A DNA stretch of 64,000 nt, taken from the NCBI GenBank assembly GCA_949287085.1, contig CASEER010000001.1, positions 62,001 through 126,000 of the forward strand, written 5' to 3'. A program made the position numbers and the translations under genes. The notes beneath the pieces are model-generated. The model was not told the DNA's origin. It ran no database searches and saw only the letters and a program-made list of their open reading frames with translations. Position 1 is the first letter of the stretch; each line of letters begins with the position of its first letter. Shown one piece after another: positions 1-8,922 of the stretch. Source of the DNA: an uncultured Coriobacteriaceae bacterium (GTDB taxonomy: Bacteria; Actinomycetota; Coriobacteriia; Coriobacteriales; Coriobacteriaceae).

Positions 1-49
1 GTTCGCACCGCGCCGCACGGGCACCCCGATGCGTATATTCCCCCAGCTT

Positions 50-88
50 CGTGGCACAACCGCAGCGCGGTTTTGAGGCACGGCCACG
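50..88. terminator. Nested hairpin upstream of the citrate synthase gene
   Basis: An outer stem CGTGGC (50-55) / GCCACG (83-88) encloses an inner stem AACCGC (58-63) / GCGGTT (67-72) that runs into four T at 71-74. This could be the intrinsic terminator of a gene lying left of the window, or a leader hairpin in front of citrate synthase 50 nt downstream. The sequence alone does not decide between the two. Confidence 0.35.
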
Positions 89-139
89 TAGCCCCGTGCA
101 TCGCCCCAACTGCCTCTCGTCCCAAAGGAGGCCTTGCCC

Positions 140-1564
140 ATGTCTAAGAACATGACCGAGATTGACCTGCGCCACCCGTTTGCCGCCGAGCGCGCCACCA
201 TTGATTATGCCGAGACGCGCGAGACGTCGGACGCTACCAAGCGCTTGTACGACGGTGCCATCATGGTGCCCTACGACGAGGAGCTGTTCCGCGCGCACGA
301 CGTTAAGCGCGGCTTGCGCAACGCCGACGGCTCGGGCGTCGTGGCGGGCCTCACCCGCATTTCGGACGTGCACGGCTACCGTAAAGAGGACGGCAAGCTC
401 ATCCCCGACGAGGGCAAGCTCACCATTTTTGGCTACAACATCGAGGAGCTCATTGGCAACGCGCAGGCCGAGAACCGCTTTGGCTACGAGGAGCTCGTCT
501 TTTTGCTGCTTACCGGCGAGCTGCCGCGCCAGGACGAGCTCGACGCCATCAAGCGGCGCATTGGCAGCCAGCGCCTGCTGCCCACCGACTACATTCGCGA
601 GTTCCCCCTTACCACCAAGTCCAAGAGCATCATGAACGTGCTCGCGCGCGCCGTGCTCATGCTCTACGCATTTGACGAGACTCCGGACGACATCTCGGCC
701 CCGCACGAAATCGACGTGGCGCTTTCGCTCTTGGGCCGCCTGCCGCGCATCGCTGCCATCGCGCACACCATGCACAACGCCGAGTCGGAGGGCCGCCGCG
801 CGCACATTCCGCTGCCCAACCCTTCCTACTCCATGGCCGAGACCATCCTGCAGGTGCTGCGCGAGGGCGACAACTTCACCCACGACGAGGCCATGCTGCT
901 CGACGTCATGCTCATGCTTCATGCCGAGCACGGTGGCGGCAACAACTCCACGTTTGCGTGCCGCGTGCTGTCGAGCTCGGCGACCGACGCGTATTCCGCC
1001 TATGCCGCGGCCATCGGCTCGCTCAAGGGCCCGCGCCACGGCGGCGCCAACTCCAAGGTCATGGCCATGCATGCCGATATTCGCGAGCACGTGCGCCGCT
1101 GGGACGACGACGGCGAGGTGGCCGGCTACCTGATGAAGATCCTCAACCGCGAGGCCTTTGACGGGTCGGGCCTGATCTATGGCATGGGCCACGCGGTCTA
1201 CACGCTTTCGGACCCGCGTGCCAAGATCTGCCGCACCTATGCGCGCAAGCTGGCCGAGCAGAAGGGTCTGGGCGAGGAGTTTGCGCTCATCGAGCGCATC
1301 GAGCGCCTGGCGCCGCAGGTCATGCGCGACGTGCGCGGCACCACCAAACCCATCTGCGCGAACATCGACCTTTACACGGGCTTTATCTACAACATGCTCG
1401 GCGTGCCCGAGGACCTCTATACGCCCATCTTTGCCGTGGCGCGCGCCGCCGGCTGGGCGGCGCATCGCATGGAAGAGATCTATGGTGCCAACCGCATCAT
1501 CCGGCCCGCCTATAATTCGGTGATGGAGCAGGCAACGTATGTGCCGCTCGCCGAGCGCGGGTAA
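140..1564 (+). CDS. gltA: Citrate synthase
   Basis: Condenses acetyl-CoA and oxaloacetate to citrate in the cytoplasm, probably as the entry to an incomplete TCA branch leading to 2-oxoglutarate and glutamate. The 474-residue protein has the citrate synthase core, including the His-containing GPRHGGAN motif after the conserved GGGNNSTFACR segment, and a C-terminal AGWAAHRMEE segment where family members carry further active-site residues. It is somewhat longer at the N terminus than the roughly 430-residue Gram-negative type I enzymes, as in many anaerobes. The ATG at 140 is chosen because AAAGGAGG lies 8 nt upstream; a TTG six nt earlier is in frame but sits too close to that site. It is followed by a 182-nt gap before the hydrogenase unit, so it is probably a separate transcript. 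Confidence 0.93.
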   Translation: MSKNMTEIDLRHPFAAERATIDYAETRETSDATKRLYDGAIMVPYDEELFRAHDVKRGLRNADGSGVVAGLTRISDVHGYRKEDGKLIPDEGKLTIFGYNIEELIGNAQAENRFGYEELVFLLLTGELPRQDELDAIKRRIGSQRLLPTDYIREFPLTTKSKSIMNVLARAVLMLYAFDETPDDISAPHEIDVALSLLGRLPRIAAIAHTMHNAESEGRRAHIPLPNPSYSMAETILQVLREGDNFTHDEAMLLDVMLMLHAEHGGGNNSTFACRVLSSSATDAYSAYAAAIGSLKGPRHGGANSKVMAMHADIREHVRRWDDDGEVAGYLMKILNREAFDGSGLIYGMGHAVYTLSDPRAKICRTYARKLAEQKGLGEEFALIERIERLAPQVMRDVRGTTKPICANIDLYTGFIYNMLGVPEDLYTPIFAVARAAGWAAHRMEEIYGANRIIRPAYNSVMEQATYVPLAERG

Positions 1565-1746
1565 CGCGGGGGCGGTCCCCAGATTGCTGGAGACGGTCCC
1601 CAGCTTGCAATTCCCAGCATGCCCGCCCTTCGCCTAATAATAAGGCCGCTCGCCTAGCTCTCCCCCGAAGGATGCGCCAGCCCGCCATAAGCTAATTGCT
1701 TAAGTGCGAACGCATGGCTTGCACCGTGAAGAAAGAGGGGACCTCT
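1565..1746. other. Gap between citrate synthase and the hydrogenase operon
   Basis: No gene is seen. Two near copies of GGTCCCCAG with a C-rich segment downstream could form a weak hairpin acting as terminator for citrate synthase. The end of the gap carries AGAGGGG six nt before the ATG at 1747. Confidence 0.3.
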
Positions 1747-3570
1747 ATGCTGTTTGAGAACGACAGCTCCTACGGCGCGTTGGGCGAGATGTGCTCCAAC
1801 ACGAGCCGCCGGCTGGGAGCAAACGCCCGCGGCACCTGCCCCGTCGATATGACGCGCGCGCTCGTGGGCGTGGCGCACGCGCAGAGCTGCGGCAAGTGCA
1901 CACCGTGCCGCGTGGGCCTGGGCGCCATGACCGACATGCTCGAGCAGATCATCGGCGGCATCGCCGCGCCCGGCACCATCGAGCGCCTTGAAGACCTTGC
2001 CGAGCAGATCCGCGTGAGCTCCGATTGCGCGGTGGGCTTCCAAGCCGCCGAGCAGGTGCTCATGAGCGTCAAGGCCTTCCGCGACGACTTTGAATACCAC
2101 GCGCAGACGGGCCGCTGCCTGCGGAGCTCGAGCCAGGGCGTGCCGTGCGAGGTCAGCTGTCCCGCGCATGTGGACATCCCCGGCTACATTGCCCTCACTG
2201 CCGCCGGGCGCTACGACGACGCCGTGGAGCTCATCCGCAAGGACAACCCTTTCCCCAGCGCGTGCGCCTACGTGTGCGAGCACCCCTGCGAGGAGACCTG
2301 CCGCCGCACCATGGTGGACGATGCCGTGAACATCCGCGGCATCAAGCGCTATGCCGTGGATCACGCAACCGGCCCGCGCGCCTGCGACCGCGCGCCCGCC
2401 ACGGGCAGGCGAGTGGCCATCGTGGGCGCCGGTCCCTCGGGCCTCACCTGCGGCTATTACCTTGCCCGCATGGGGCACGAGGTCGTGGCCTTTGAGCAGC
2501 GCGAGAAGGCGGGCGGCATGCTCCGCTACGGCATCCCCAACTATCGCCTGCCCAAGACCATCCTTGATGACGAGATTGCCTCCATCGAGGCGGCGGGCGT
2601 CCAGATTCGCTGCAACACCCCGGTGGGCGCAGACGGCATCACCCTCGAAGAGCTCCAGCGCGACTTCGACGTGGTCTACATCGCCATGGGCGCGCACGGC
2701 GACAAGAAGCTCCGCATGCCCGGAGAGGACGCCGAGGGCGTCGTGCCCGCCGTGCGGATGCTCCGCGAAATCGGCCTGGGTCACACGCCCGACTACACGG
2801 GCCTCGACGTGTGCGTGGTAGGCGGCGGCAACGTGGCCATGGACGCGGCGCGCTCGGCCGTGCGCTGCGGCGCGCGCAAGGTCACCGTGGTCTATCGCCG
2901 GCGCGTGGCCGACATGACGGCGCTCCCCGAAGAAATCGAGGGCTGCATTGCCGACGGCTGCGAGCTTGCCGACCTGATGGCCCCGCTCGAGGTGCTCACC
3001 GATGCGGAGGGCCGCGTTCGCGCGCTCAAGGCGCAACCCCAGATCATCGGCCCCGTGAAACGCGGGCGCCCCGCACCCGTGACCGCCGACCGCGAGCCGC
3101 ATGAATTCCCCTGCCAGGTGGTCATCGTGGCCATCGGCCAGGATATCCAGTCCGACTACTTCGCCGATGAGGGCCTGCCCACAAGCTGGAAGCAGTTTGA
3201 TGTAGACGAGCACCTTGCCGTGCCGGAGCATCCGGGCATCTTTAGCGGCGGCGACTGCATGCGCGGCCCCGCAACGGTGATCCTGGCCATCGCCGACGGC
3301 AAAAAGGCGGCACGCTCCATCGATACGTACCTCGGCTTCCACCACACCGTTTCGGTCGACATCAAGCTGCCGACGCCGCGCCTAGACGACCGCGTGCCCT
3401 GCGGCCGTTCCGTGAACGGCGAGCGCCCCACCGAGGAGCGCGTGCACGACTTTGAGCTCGTAGAGTACGGCCTGTCGGAACAGGAAATCCGCCAAGAGAC
3501 GCTCAGGTGCCTCAACTGCGACCACTTTGGCTGCGGCATCCTGCATGAGGAAGGACGGATGTCATGGTAA
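1747..3570 (+). CDS. GltD-like FAD/NAD(P) oxidoreductase with N-terminal NuoF-type 4Fe-4S module
   Basis: Likely the NAD(P)H- and ferredoxin-facing flavoprotein partner of the [FeFe] hydrogenase encoded next door. Residues 1-100 resemble the C-terminal iron-sulfur domain of NuoF/HydB: Cys48, Cys51 and Cys54 in CGKCTPCR plus Cys94. Residues 120-200 carry the Cys-rich dihydropyrimidine dehydrogenase/GltD-type domain (Cys134, 138, 173, 177, 181, 185). An FAD-binding GAGPSG lies at 227-232 and a second nucleotide site GGGNVA at 359-364; the C terminus has a further CLNC. The FMN/NADH-binding part of NuoF is absent, so the NuoF-like module can only serve as an electron wire. The ATG at 1747 (607 residues) is preferred over a start at 1696 because AGAGGGG precedes it. 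The gene overlaps the hydrogenase gene by 7 nt. It has often been annotated as glutamate synthase small subunit; context argues against that. Confidence 0.82.
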   Translation: MLFENDSSYGALGEMCSNTSRRLGANARGTCPVDMTRALVGVAHAQSCGKCTPCRVGLGAMTDMLEQIIGGIAAPGTIERLEDLAEQIRVSSDCAVGFQAAEQVLMSVKAFRDDFEYHAQTGRCLRSSSQGVPCEVSCPAHVDIPGYIALTAAGRYDDAVELIRKDNPFPSACAYVCEHPCEETCRRTMVDDAVNIRGIKRYAVDHATGPRACDRAPATGRRVAIVGAGPSGLTCGYYLARMGHEVVAFEQREKAGGMLRYGIPNYRLPKTILDDEIASIEAAGVQIRCNTPVGADGITLEELQRDFDVVYIAMGAHGDKKLRMPGEDAEGVVPAVRMLREIGLGHTPDYTGLDVCVVGGGNVAMDAARSAVRCGARKVTVVYRRRVADMTALPEEIEGCIADGCELADLMAPLEVLTDAEGRVRALKAQPQIIGPVKRGRPAPVTADREPHEFPCQVVIVAIGQDIQSDYFADEGLPTSWKQFDVDEHLAVPEHPGIFSGGDCMRGPATVILAIADGKKAARSIDTYLGFHHTVSVDIKLPTPRLDDRVPCGRSVNGERPTEERVHDFELVEYGLSEQEIRQETLRCLNCDHFGCGILHEEGRMSW

Positions 3571-5306
3571 CGATCACGATCGACGGCAACGTCTACGAGG
3601 CGCCGGAAGACGCGACGATCCTTGAGGTGGCGCGCGAGCACCGCGTGGACATCCCCACCCTGTGCTACCTGCGCGACATCAACGAGATCGGCGCCTGCCG
3701 CATTTGCCTGGTAGAGGTGGAGGGCATCGACCACCTGGTGGCCGCGTGCAACAACAAGGTCACCGACGGCATGGTGGTCCACACCGACACGCCGCGCGTG
3801 CGCCGCGCCCGCGTGGCCAACCTGCAGCTCATCCTTTCGCGGCACGACCGCCGCTGTCCCACGTGCTTTCGCAACGGCACCTGCCAGCTGCAAGCGCTCA
3901 CCGACCGCATGGGCGTGCACGAGGTGCCCTACACCACGTTCTTTGAAACCAAGCCCATCGACGCACGCTTTCCGCTCGTGCGCGAGCCCGAGAAGTGCGT
4001 GAACTGCCTGCGCTGCGTCTCGACCTGCCAAAAGGTGCAGGCGCTCGGCGTGTGGGACCTGGTAGACTCCGGCAGCCGCGCGCACGTGGACGCCGTGGCT
4101 CCCGACGACTGCGCTTTCTGCGGCCAGTGCATCGCCAACTGCCCCACGGGCGCACTTCATGAACGCGACGACACCGAGCGCGTCTTCGATGCGATCTTTG
4201 ACCCCGACACGATTACCATCGCGCAGGTGGCGCCCGCCGTTCGCTCCTCCTGGGCAGAGCTCCTCGACTTGGGAGGCAAGCCGCCGACCCCGGGCCGCAT
4301 GGTCGCGGCGATTCGCCGCCTGGGCTTCGACTACGTCTTCGACACCGACTTCGCTGCCGACGTGACCATCATGGAGGAGGCAAGCGAGCTCATCGAGCAT
4401 CTGAAGGAAGGCGCCGAGGGGCCCATGTTCACCTCATGCTGCCCCGGCTGGGTGCGCTTCGCGAAGACGCGCTACCCCGAGCTTGCGAAGAAGCTCTCCA
4501 CCACGAAGAGCCCGCAGCAGATCTTCGGCGCGCTCGCCAAGACGTACTATGCCGATATCCTCGGCGTGGACCCCGCAAAGATCTTCGTTGTGTCCTATAT
4601 GCCGTGCGTCGCCAAGAAGATGGAGGCCGCCTACCCCGGCATGGACTCCACCGGCACCGGCCCGGACGTGGATGCCGTGCTCTCGGTCCGCGAGCTCACG
4701 CGCCAGCTTCGCCAGCGCTTCGTAAACGTGGACCTTCTGGAAGAAGAGGACTTCGACCGCCCGCTCGGCGTGGCGACGGGCGCCGGACACATCTTCGGCG
4801 TGACGGGCGGCGTGATGGAGGCCGCGCTCCGCACCGCCTACAACTTTGTGACCGGCGAGAACCCCGACGCGGACGCATTCCATGAGATTCGCTCCGAAGG
4901 ACCCGAGCGCGGATGGCGCGAGAAGGAGTTCCAGCTGCCCGACCGTACGCTCCGCATCGCGGTGGCGAGCGGCCTTGCCAATGCAGACGCGCTCTGCCGT
5001 GCCATCGAGCGCGGCGAGGCGAGCTACGATTTCGTTGAGGTCATGGCCTGCCCCGGCGGCTGCGTGGGTGGCGGTGGCCAGCCCATCATCGAAGGGTTCA
5101 ACCTTTCCGCCGACCGCGGTTGCACGCTACGCATCATCGATGAGCAGAGCGAGCTGCGCTTTAGCCACGAGAACCCGGCGGTCACGGCCTGCTATAACGA
5201 CTTTTTGGGCGCACCCCTTTCGGAACGCGCCGAGGAGCTGCTCCACTCCGACCATGCAGACTGGGCCATGCCCTTCCGCGTGACGGCGGACGGCAGCGAG
5301 TCGTAA
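3564..5306 (+). CDS. [FeFe] hydrogenase catalytic subunit (HydA/HndD type)
   Basis: Reversibly makes or oxidises H2 in the cytoplasm. The 580-residue protein has the full chain of clusters: N-terminal 2Fe-2S ferredoxin fold (Cys34, 45, 48, 62), a His-ligated 4Fe-4S site (His94, Cys98, 101, 107), two 4Fe-4S clusters (Cys145/148/151/155 and Cys183/186/189/193), then the H-cluster domain with the three signatures TSCCPGW (290-296), MPCVAKK (347-352) and a MACPGGC segment (Cys496, Cys500). The small C-terminal region typical of the family follows. All expected cysteines are present, so it should be active once matured by HydEFG, which are not in this window. Translation is coupled to the upstream GltD-like gene by a 7-nt overlap, which argues the two proteins form one complex using NAD(P)H and possibly ferredoxin. 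Confidence 0.93.
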   Translation: MVTITIDGNVYEAPEDATILEVAREHRVDIPTLCYLRDINEIGACRICLVEVEGIDHLVAACNNKVTDGMVVHTDTPRVRRARVANLQLILSRHDRRCPTCFRNGTCQLQALTDRMGVHEVPYTTFFETKPIDARFPLVREPEKCVNCLRCVSTCQKVQALGVWDLVDSGSRAHVDAVAPDDCAFCGQCIANCPTGALHERDDTERVFDAIFDPDTITIAQVAPAVRSSWAELLDLGGKPPTPGRMVAAIRRLGFDYVFDTDFAADVTIMEEASELIEHLKEGAEGPMFTSCCPGWVRFAKTRYPELAKKLSTTKSPQQIFGALAKTYYADILGVDPAKIFVVSYMPCVAKKMEAAYPGMDSTGTGPDVDAVLSVRELTRQLRQRFVNVDLLEEEDFDRPLGVATGAGHIFGVTGGVMEAALRTAYNFVTGENPDADAFHEIRSEGPERGWREKEFQLPDRTLRIAVASGLANADALCRAIERGEASYDFVEVMACPGGCVGGGGQPIIEGFNLSADRGCTLRIIDEQSELRFSHENPAVTACYNDFLGAPLSERAEELLHSDHADWAMPFRVTADGSES

Positions 5307-5328
5307 TTCATTCATAGGCCATCACCAT

Positions 5329-5366
5329 GCGCGAGGCCCGGGAAGGTGACTCCCCGGGCCTCGCGC
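5329..5366. terminator. Intrinsic terminator between hydrogenase and LuxR genes
   Basis: A perfect 14-bp inverted repeat, arms 5329-5342 and 5353-5366 (GCGCGAGGCCCGGG and its complement), with a 10-nt loop and a short pyrimidine tail. It lies between convergent genes and can serve both strands. Confidence 0.75.
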
Positions 5367-5422
5367 TCTTCTGCAGCAGCATTCCACCTGGCCCCCACCT
5401 GGCCTGCGCCCTCTCGATGCTC

Positions 5423-8200
5423 CTAGAGACGGTCTTCGTAGCCCTGGAAGAGCTGCTCCATAGCGTCGAACAGCTCCGCGCGGCTGTGAATACCCAGCTT
5501 GGCGTAGATATGTCGCACATGGGTGCGCACCGTGTTCAAGCTCACCACGAGCTCGCGCGCGATGTCCGCTGTCGAAAATCCCCTGAGCAGGAATGCCAGC
5601 ACAGGCAGCTCGGCATCGCTCACGCCGGTTCCCGCGAGCACACTGCTGAGCGAGGTGTCCACGCGCCGCGAAAAGGCGAGCCGCCGCCTAAAGGTCAAGA
5701 CCACGCTGGCAAGCGCCCAGGCCCCGCAGAGCATTCCGGCAGCGATGAGCGCGACGGCCGAGACTCCCAGCATATGCGGCTGGACCGGCAGCTCAACAAA
5801 CGCGCCGCCGCATGCGAACCCCAAAAGCCCGGGAACAACGACCGTCGAGACCACATCGGCCGCGGAGCGCCCCATGCGCCGTGCAAAGCGCCCCGCCTGC
5901 ATCGATGCGTACAGCGCGGCCGCGAGCGGCACGCCGTGCACTACAAGATGCCATACGAGAGACGCAACCCAGCATGGGCGCAGCGCAAGATACGAGCCGT
6001 CCAGCAGGTAGTAGAGCACGCTGCCCGACGCCCCCGCGGCCGCCAGCGCGACGCTGCGAACAAGGCCGATGCGCAACGAGACGCTCCGCTCCGCACGCAG
6101 CTTCCCGCCGCATGAAACACCAACCGCAGGCGCTGGCGTCAAAGGCGTTCCCATGCGCCCGCAAACCAGAATGACCGCGGCGCAGGCAACGCCGCAAGCA
6201 AGAACGACCGGTACCAGCACTCCGGAGCAAACGCCGCACCCAAACGCCAGAGATGCCGCCATGGGAACAGCTGCGAGCCCCCGCGATGGCAGCGCGTTAC
6301 TCCACAGGCCCCGCAGCACATGAAACGCGAGCGCCACCGCAGCGACCCCCGACGAGCAGGCTACAAGGGCGACTGCGCCCCTTCCGATGTGCCGCATGGC
6401 TGCCCAACTCATGCCCTCGGGAGCAAGGGCGAGCACGATAAGCGCCACGAGGGCGACAGCCTGCAGCCACGGAGCACCAAAGGTGCCCGAGCGGCATAAC
6501 CGAGCGGACTCGGTATGCCCCGGCGCATCGCCACGGGAGCCATCCACAAGGGCCCTCCCATTGTCGCCGCCCGCGCTCATCTGCATGAGGACGGCCGCCG
6601 TCACCAGAAAGGCCACGACGGGCACGGCTTCGCCTCGCAACAACCACGAGGGCTGCGCAGCGCTCAACCATGGCAACACGAAGGCCTCGGCAAGCAGCGG
6701 CCAAGCAAAAAGACCCGCTACGGCGGCAACGCGCCGTGCATGGGCACCGGACGCGCGTCCCCGTGCCGCCGCGCCCCCTGCAGCGCGCGGTGCCTCGTGC
6801 CCACCTAAAGACGCCGTGCCGCCAACGCCATCGTGGGCTTGGGCTTCCCGCTCCATCTCTCGCTGCACGATATCAAGCGCCTCAGCACGCGACGAAGCAC
6901 CGAGCTTCACGTATGCCCGCGCAGCGTAGGTGCCCGCAGTCGATTTTGTGATCCCCTCCGCCCGGGCGATCTGCGCAAGCGAGCGCCCCTCGGCCATGGC
7001 GCATATGACCGACTCCTCGCGCGCCGTAAGACCGTGGCGCGCGGCAAGGCGAGCGCATGTTGCTTGTGCTTCAGCGGGCTGACAGCCGGACCCCCGAGCG
7101 GTCGCCGGGCGCCCAGCGACCCCATGATCGTCACCGCACGAGCCATCCGGCCTGCCCACATCGGCACCGCCGCGCGTCTGGAGCGCCTGTGCGACCAGCA
7201 GCGCCGCGCCCATGAGCTCAAGAGCAAGCAGCGCCATCGGCTCAATAATTACCACCTTATCAAGGGATATCGTCATTAAGGATGAGAGCATGACGCCAAC
7301 GGGAAAAAAGGCGATGCCCGCGCTTCGATCGAGTGCGGACGCGGGGGCGCGGCGCAGCATCTGAAACCAGATGCAAACGATGACCGTAAATGCAAGCGAT
7401 ACCCCATAAGGAGCAAGAGCCGCTCCCATAGGAACCTTGCCCACTACCCAGGCAACAGGCGCCGCAAGAACGGACAACGCGAGCACGACACACCGGCGGG
7501 GGAAGCGACAGGCATAGGCCAGCGCGGCAATCGCGCAACAGCAGCACACCATGGACCACGAAGCCACCACGTGCTCTGAGGGGGTCCATAAGACCACTCC
7601 ATCGTAACCCGAGCGCGTCTCTGCGAGCACCAGCGCGCAAAGCGCGACGACCATGAACGCGATGCAACAGGCCACCAGGGGCGCAGTCCTCGCCGGCAGA
7701 TGCGGCGGCACATCAAGCCACCTGCCGCCCGGCCGGCCCGTACTCGCGGAATCGCACCCGGCGTTGCACACGGGAAACGAGACCGCAAACGGCAACCAGA
7801 GAGCGCAAGCAGCAAGCAGAGCGATTGGCCCCCAGAACACTTGGCCACGAAGAAGCAGGATACACACCAGCAGAGCGACGGGAATATTGCTCCTCCAAAG
7901 CCATAAACCAAAGCGGAGCATTATATGGCGAGCAGGAGCGGCAAGCCACCATGCTGCCAGCGCGGCCAACATAAACATCGCGGCCGCCTCGGCACATGAC
8001 AATTCAAAGATCGCGGGAATGCCGATACGCCATCCGACAACCGTGAGCGGCTCGAACTGCAAGCGCCATAGACCGGCCATAACATATACGGTGAGAAGAT
8101 AGAACGCGATGCGCAAGACTACCGCCGGCACCAGAGAGGGCCTCAGGCGCGACCAGGCGCCACAGACCCTATCTCGAACGCGCGGTAGCATACCCAACAT
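5423..8200 (-). CDS. Double-length membrane LuxR-family regulator with two HTH domains
   Basis: A 925-residue protein built from two similar halves. Each half has a block of hydrophobic, probably membrane-spanning segments followed by a LuxR-type helix-turn-helix: the first at about residues 385-445 (GLTAREESVICAMAEGRS...) and the second at the extreme C terminus (about 865-925; ...ADIARELVVSLNTVRTHV). Single-unit proteins of about 450-500 residues with this design are common in Coriobacteriia; the tandem form looks like a duplication fused into one chain. No phosphoreceiver domain is seen, so the membrane part probably senses the signal. The ATG at 8200 has GAGG six nt upstream; a TTG at 8212 is less likely. 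It overlaps the end of the ABC ATPase gene by 32 nt and so is probably co-transcribed with, and may control, the transporter. Confidence 0.8.
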   Translation of the reverse strand: MLGMLPRVRDRVCGAWSRLRPSLVPAVVLRIAFYLLTVYVMAGLWRLQFEPLTVVGWRIGIPAIFELSCAEAAAMFMLAALAAWWLAAPARHIMLRFGLWLWRSNIPVALLVCILLLRGQVFWGPIALLAACALWLPFAVSFPVCNAGCDSASTGRPGGRWLDVPPHLPARTAPLVACCIAFMVVALCALVLAETRSGYDGVVLWTPSEHVVASWSMVCCCCAIAALAYACRFPRRCVVLALSVLAAPVAWVVGKVPMGAALAPYGVSLAFTVIVCIWFQMLRRAPASALDRSAGIAFFPVGVMLSSLMTISLDKVVIIEPMALLALELMGAALLVAQALQTRGGADVGRPDGSCGDDHGVAGRPATARGSGCQPAEAQATCARLAARHGLTAREESVICAMAEGRSLAQIARAEGITKSTAGTYAARAYVKLGASSRAEALDIVQREMEREAQAHDGVGGTASLGGHEAPRAAGGAAARGRASGAHARRVAAVAGLFAWPLLAEAFVLPWLSAAQPSWLLRGEAVPVVAFLVTAAVLMQMSAGGDNGRALVDGSRGDAPGHTESARLCRSGTFGAPWLQAVALVALIVLALAPEGMSWAAMRHIGRGAVALVACSSGVAAVALAFHVLRGLWSNALPSRGLAAVPMAASLAFGCGVCSGVLVPVVLACGVACAAVILVCGRMGTPLTPAPAVGVSCGGKLRAERSVSLRIGLVRSVALAAAGASGSVLYYLLDGSYLALRPCWVASLVWHLVVHGVPLAAALYASMQAGRFARRMGRSAADVVSTVVVPGLLGFACGGAFVELPVQPHMLGVSAVALIAAGMLCGAWALASVVLTFRRRLAFSRRVDTSLSSVLAGTGVSDAELPVLAFLLRGFSTADIARELVVSLNTVRTHVRHIYAKLGIHSRAELFDAMEQLFQGYEDRL

Positions 8201-8918
8201 ACACGTCCTCAAGATGCTCGGTGTCCGTCACCTCATGGCATGACCCGTCAATAAGCATATATACCTTGTCGCACACGAGTGAGAGCTCATGCAGCGCGTG
8301 GCTCGAAATCACCACGATGGCTCCTGAAGAAGCCAAGCGGCGAACCGCGGAGCGCATCGCTATCACCGCAAGCGGATCCAACCCGTTTGCGGGCTCATCA
8401 AGCAGGTAAAGATGGGGGCTGCCGAGCATGGTTTGCGCAAAGCCCAACCGCTTGCGCATGCCCTGTGAATAGCGGCCCACGCGCGTACGCAATTCCGGCT
8501 CTAGCCCCACGCGCTTCATAACGTCTTGCGCGGCCGTCTGGGCATCGTCCGTTGAATAGCCAGCAAGCTGCGCCAAGCTAACGAGGTTAGCTTTTCCCGT
8601 ACGGTCATCGTCAAACGGAGGATGCTCGAACATGATGCCGCACGGCACATGCGTACGGCCACCGAGCGGCATGCCGCAGATGGAGCCCGTGCCGTATTGT
8701 GGGCAGAGCAGCCCCGCGAGCACGCTGATGAGCGTCGTTTTACCCGTTCCATTGGGGCCCATGAGGCCAATAACCTGACCTGGCTCGGCAGAGAAGCTAA
8801 TACCATTGAGCACGGTTTTCCTGCCATAAGAAACGGTGATGTCCTTGAGCCAGATTCCTCGCTGGCCATCAGGCAGATGCCCACCTTTCCCGCGCGCGTG
8901 TTTTCGCAGTGTTTTCAT
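8169..8918 (-). CDS. ABC transporter ATP-binding protein
   Basis: Energises the transporter formed with the two membrane proteins encoded just upstream. The 249-residue protein has Walker A GPNGTGKT, the signature YSQGMRKR, Walker B LYLLDEPANGLDP and a switch His in SSHALHE. It is of the exporter/drug-resistance class (CcmA-like) that works with separate permeases. The ATG at 8918 is chosen because AAGGGG lies about 8 nt upstream and it falls 4 nt after the permease stop; the open frame extends much further upstream only as a shadow over the permease gene. The substrate is unknown; lantibiotic or antimicrobial peptide export is possible because such small operons often do this. Confidence 0.87.
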   Translation of the reverse strand: MKTLRKHARGKGGHLPDGQRGIWLKDITVSYGRKTVLNGISFSAEPGQVIGLMGPNGTGKTTLISVLAGLLCPQYGTGSICGMPLGGRTHVPCGIMFEHPPFDDDRTGKANLVSLAQLAGYSTDDAQTAAQDVMKRVGLEPELRTRVGRYSQGMRKRLGFAQTMLGSPHLYLLDEPANGLDPLAVIAMRSAVRRLASSGAIVVISSHALHELSLVCDKVYMLIDGSCHEVTDTEHLEDVYVGYATARSR

Positions 8919-8922
8919 ATCT

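Noticed and set aside
1654-3345. Long antisense open frame over the GltD-like gene
   Set aside because: Composition (His/Ala/Gly-rich, no motif) is typical of the reverse frame of GC-rich coding DNA; the plus-strand gene is certain.
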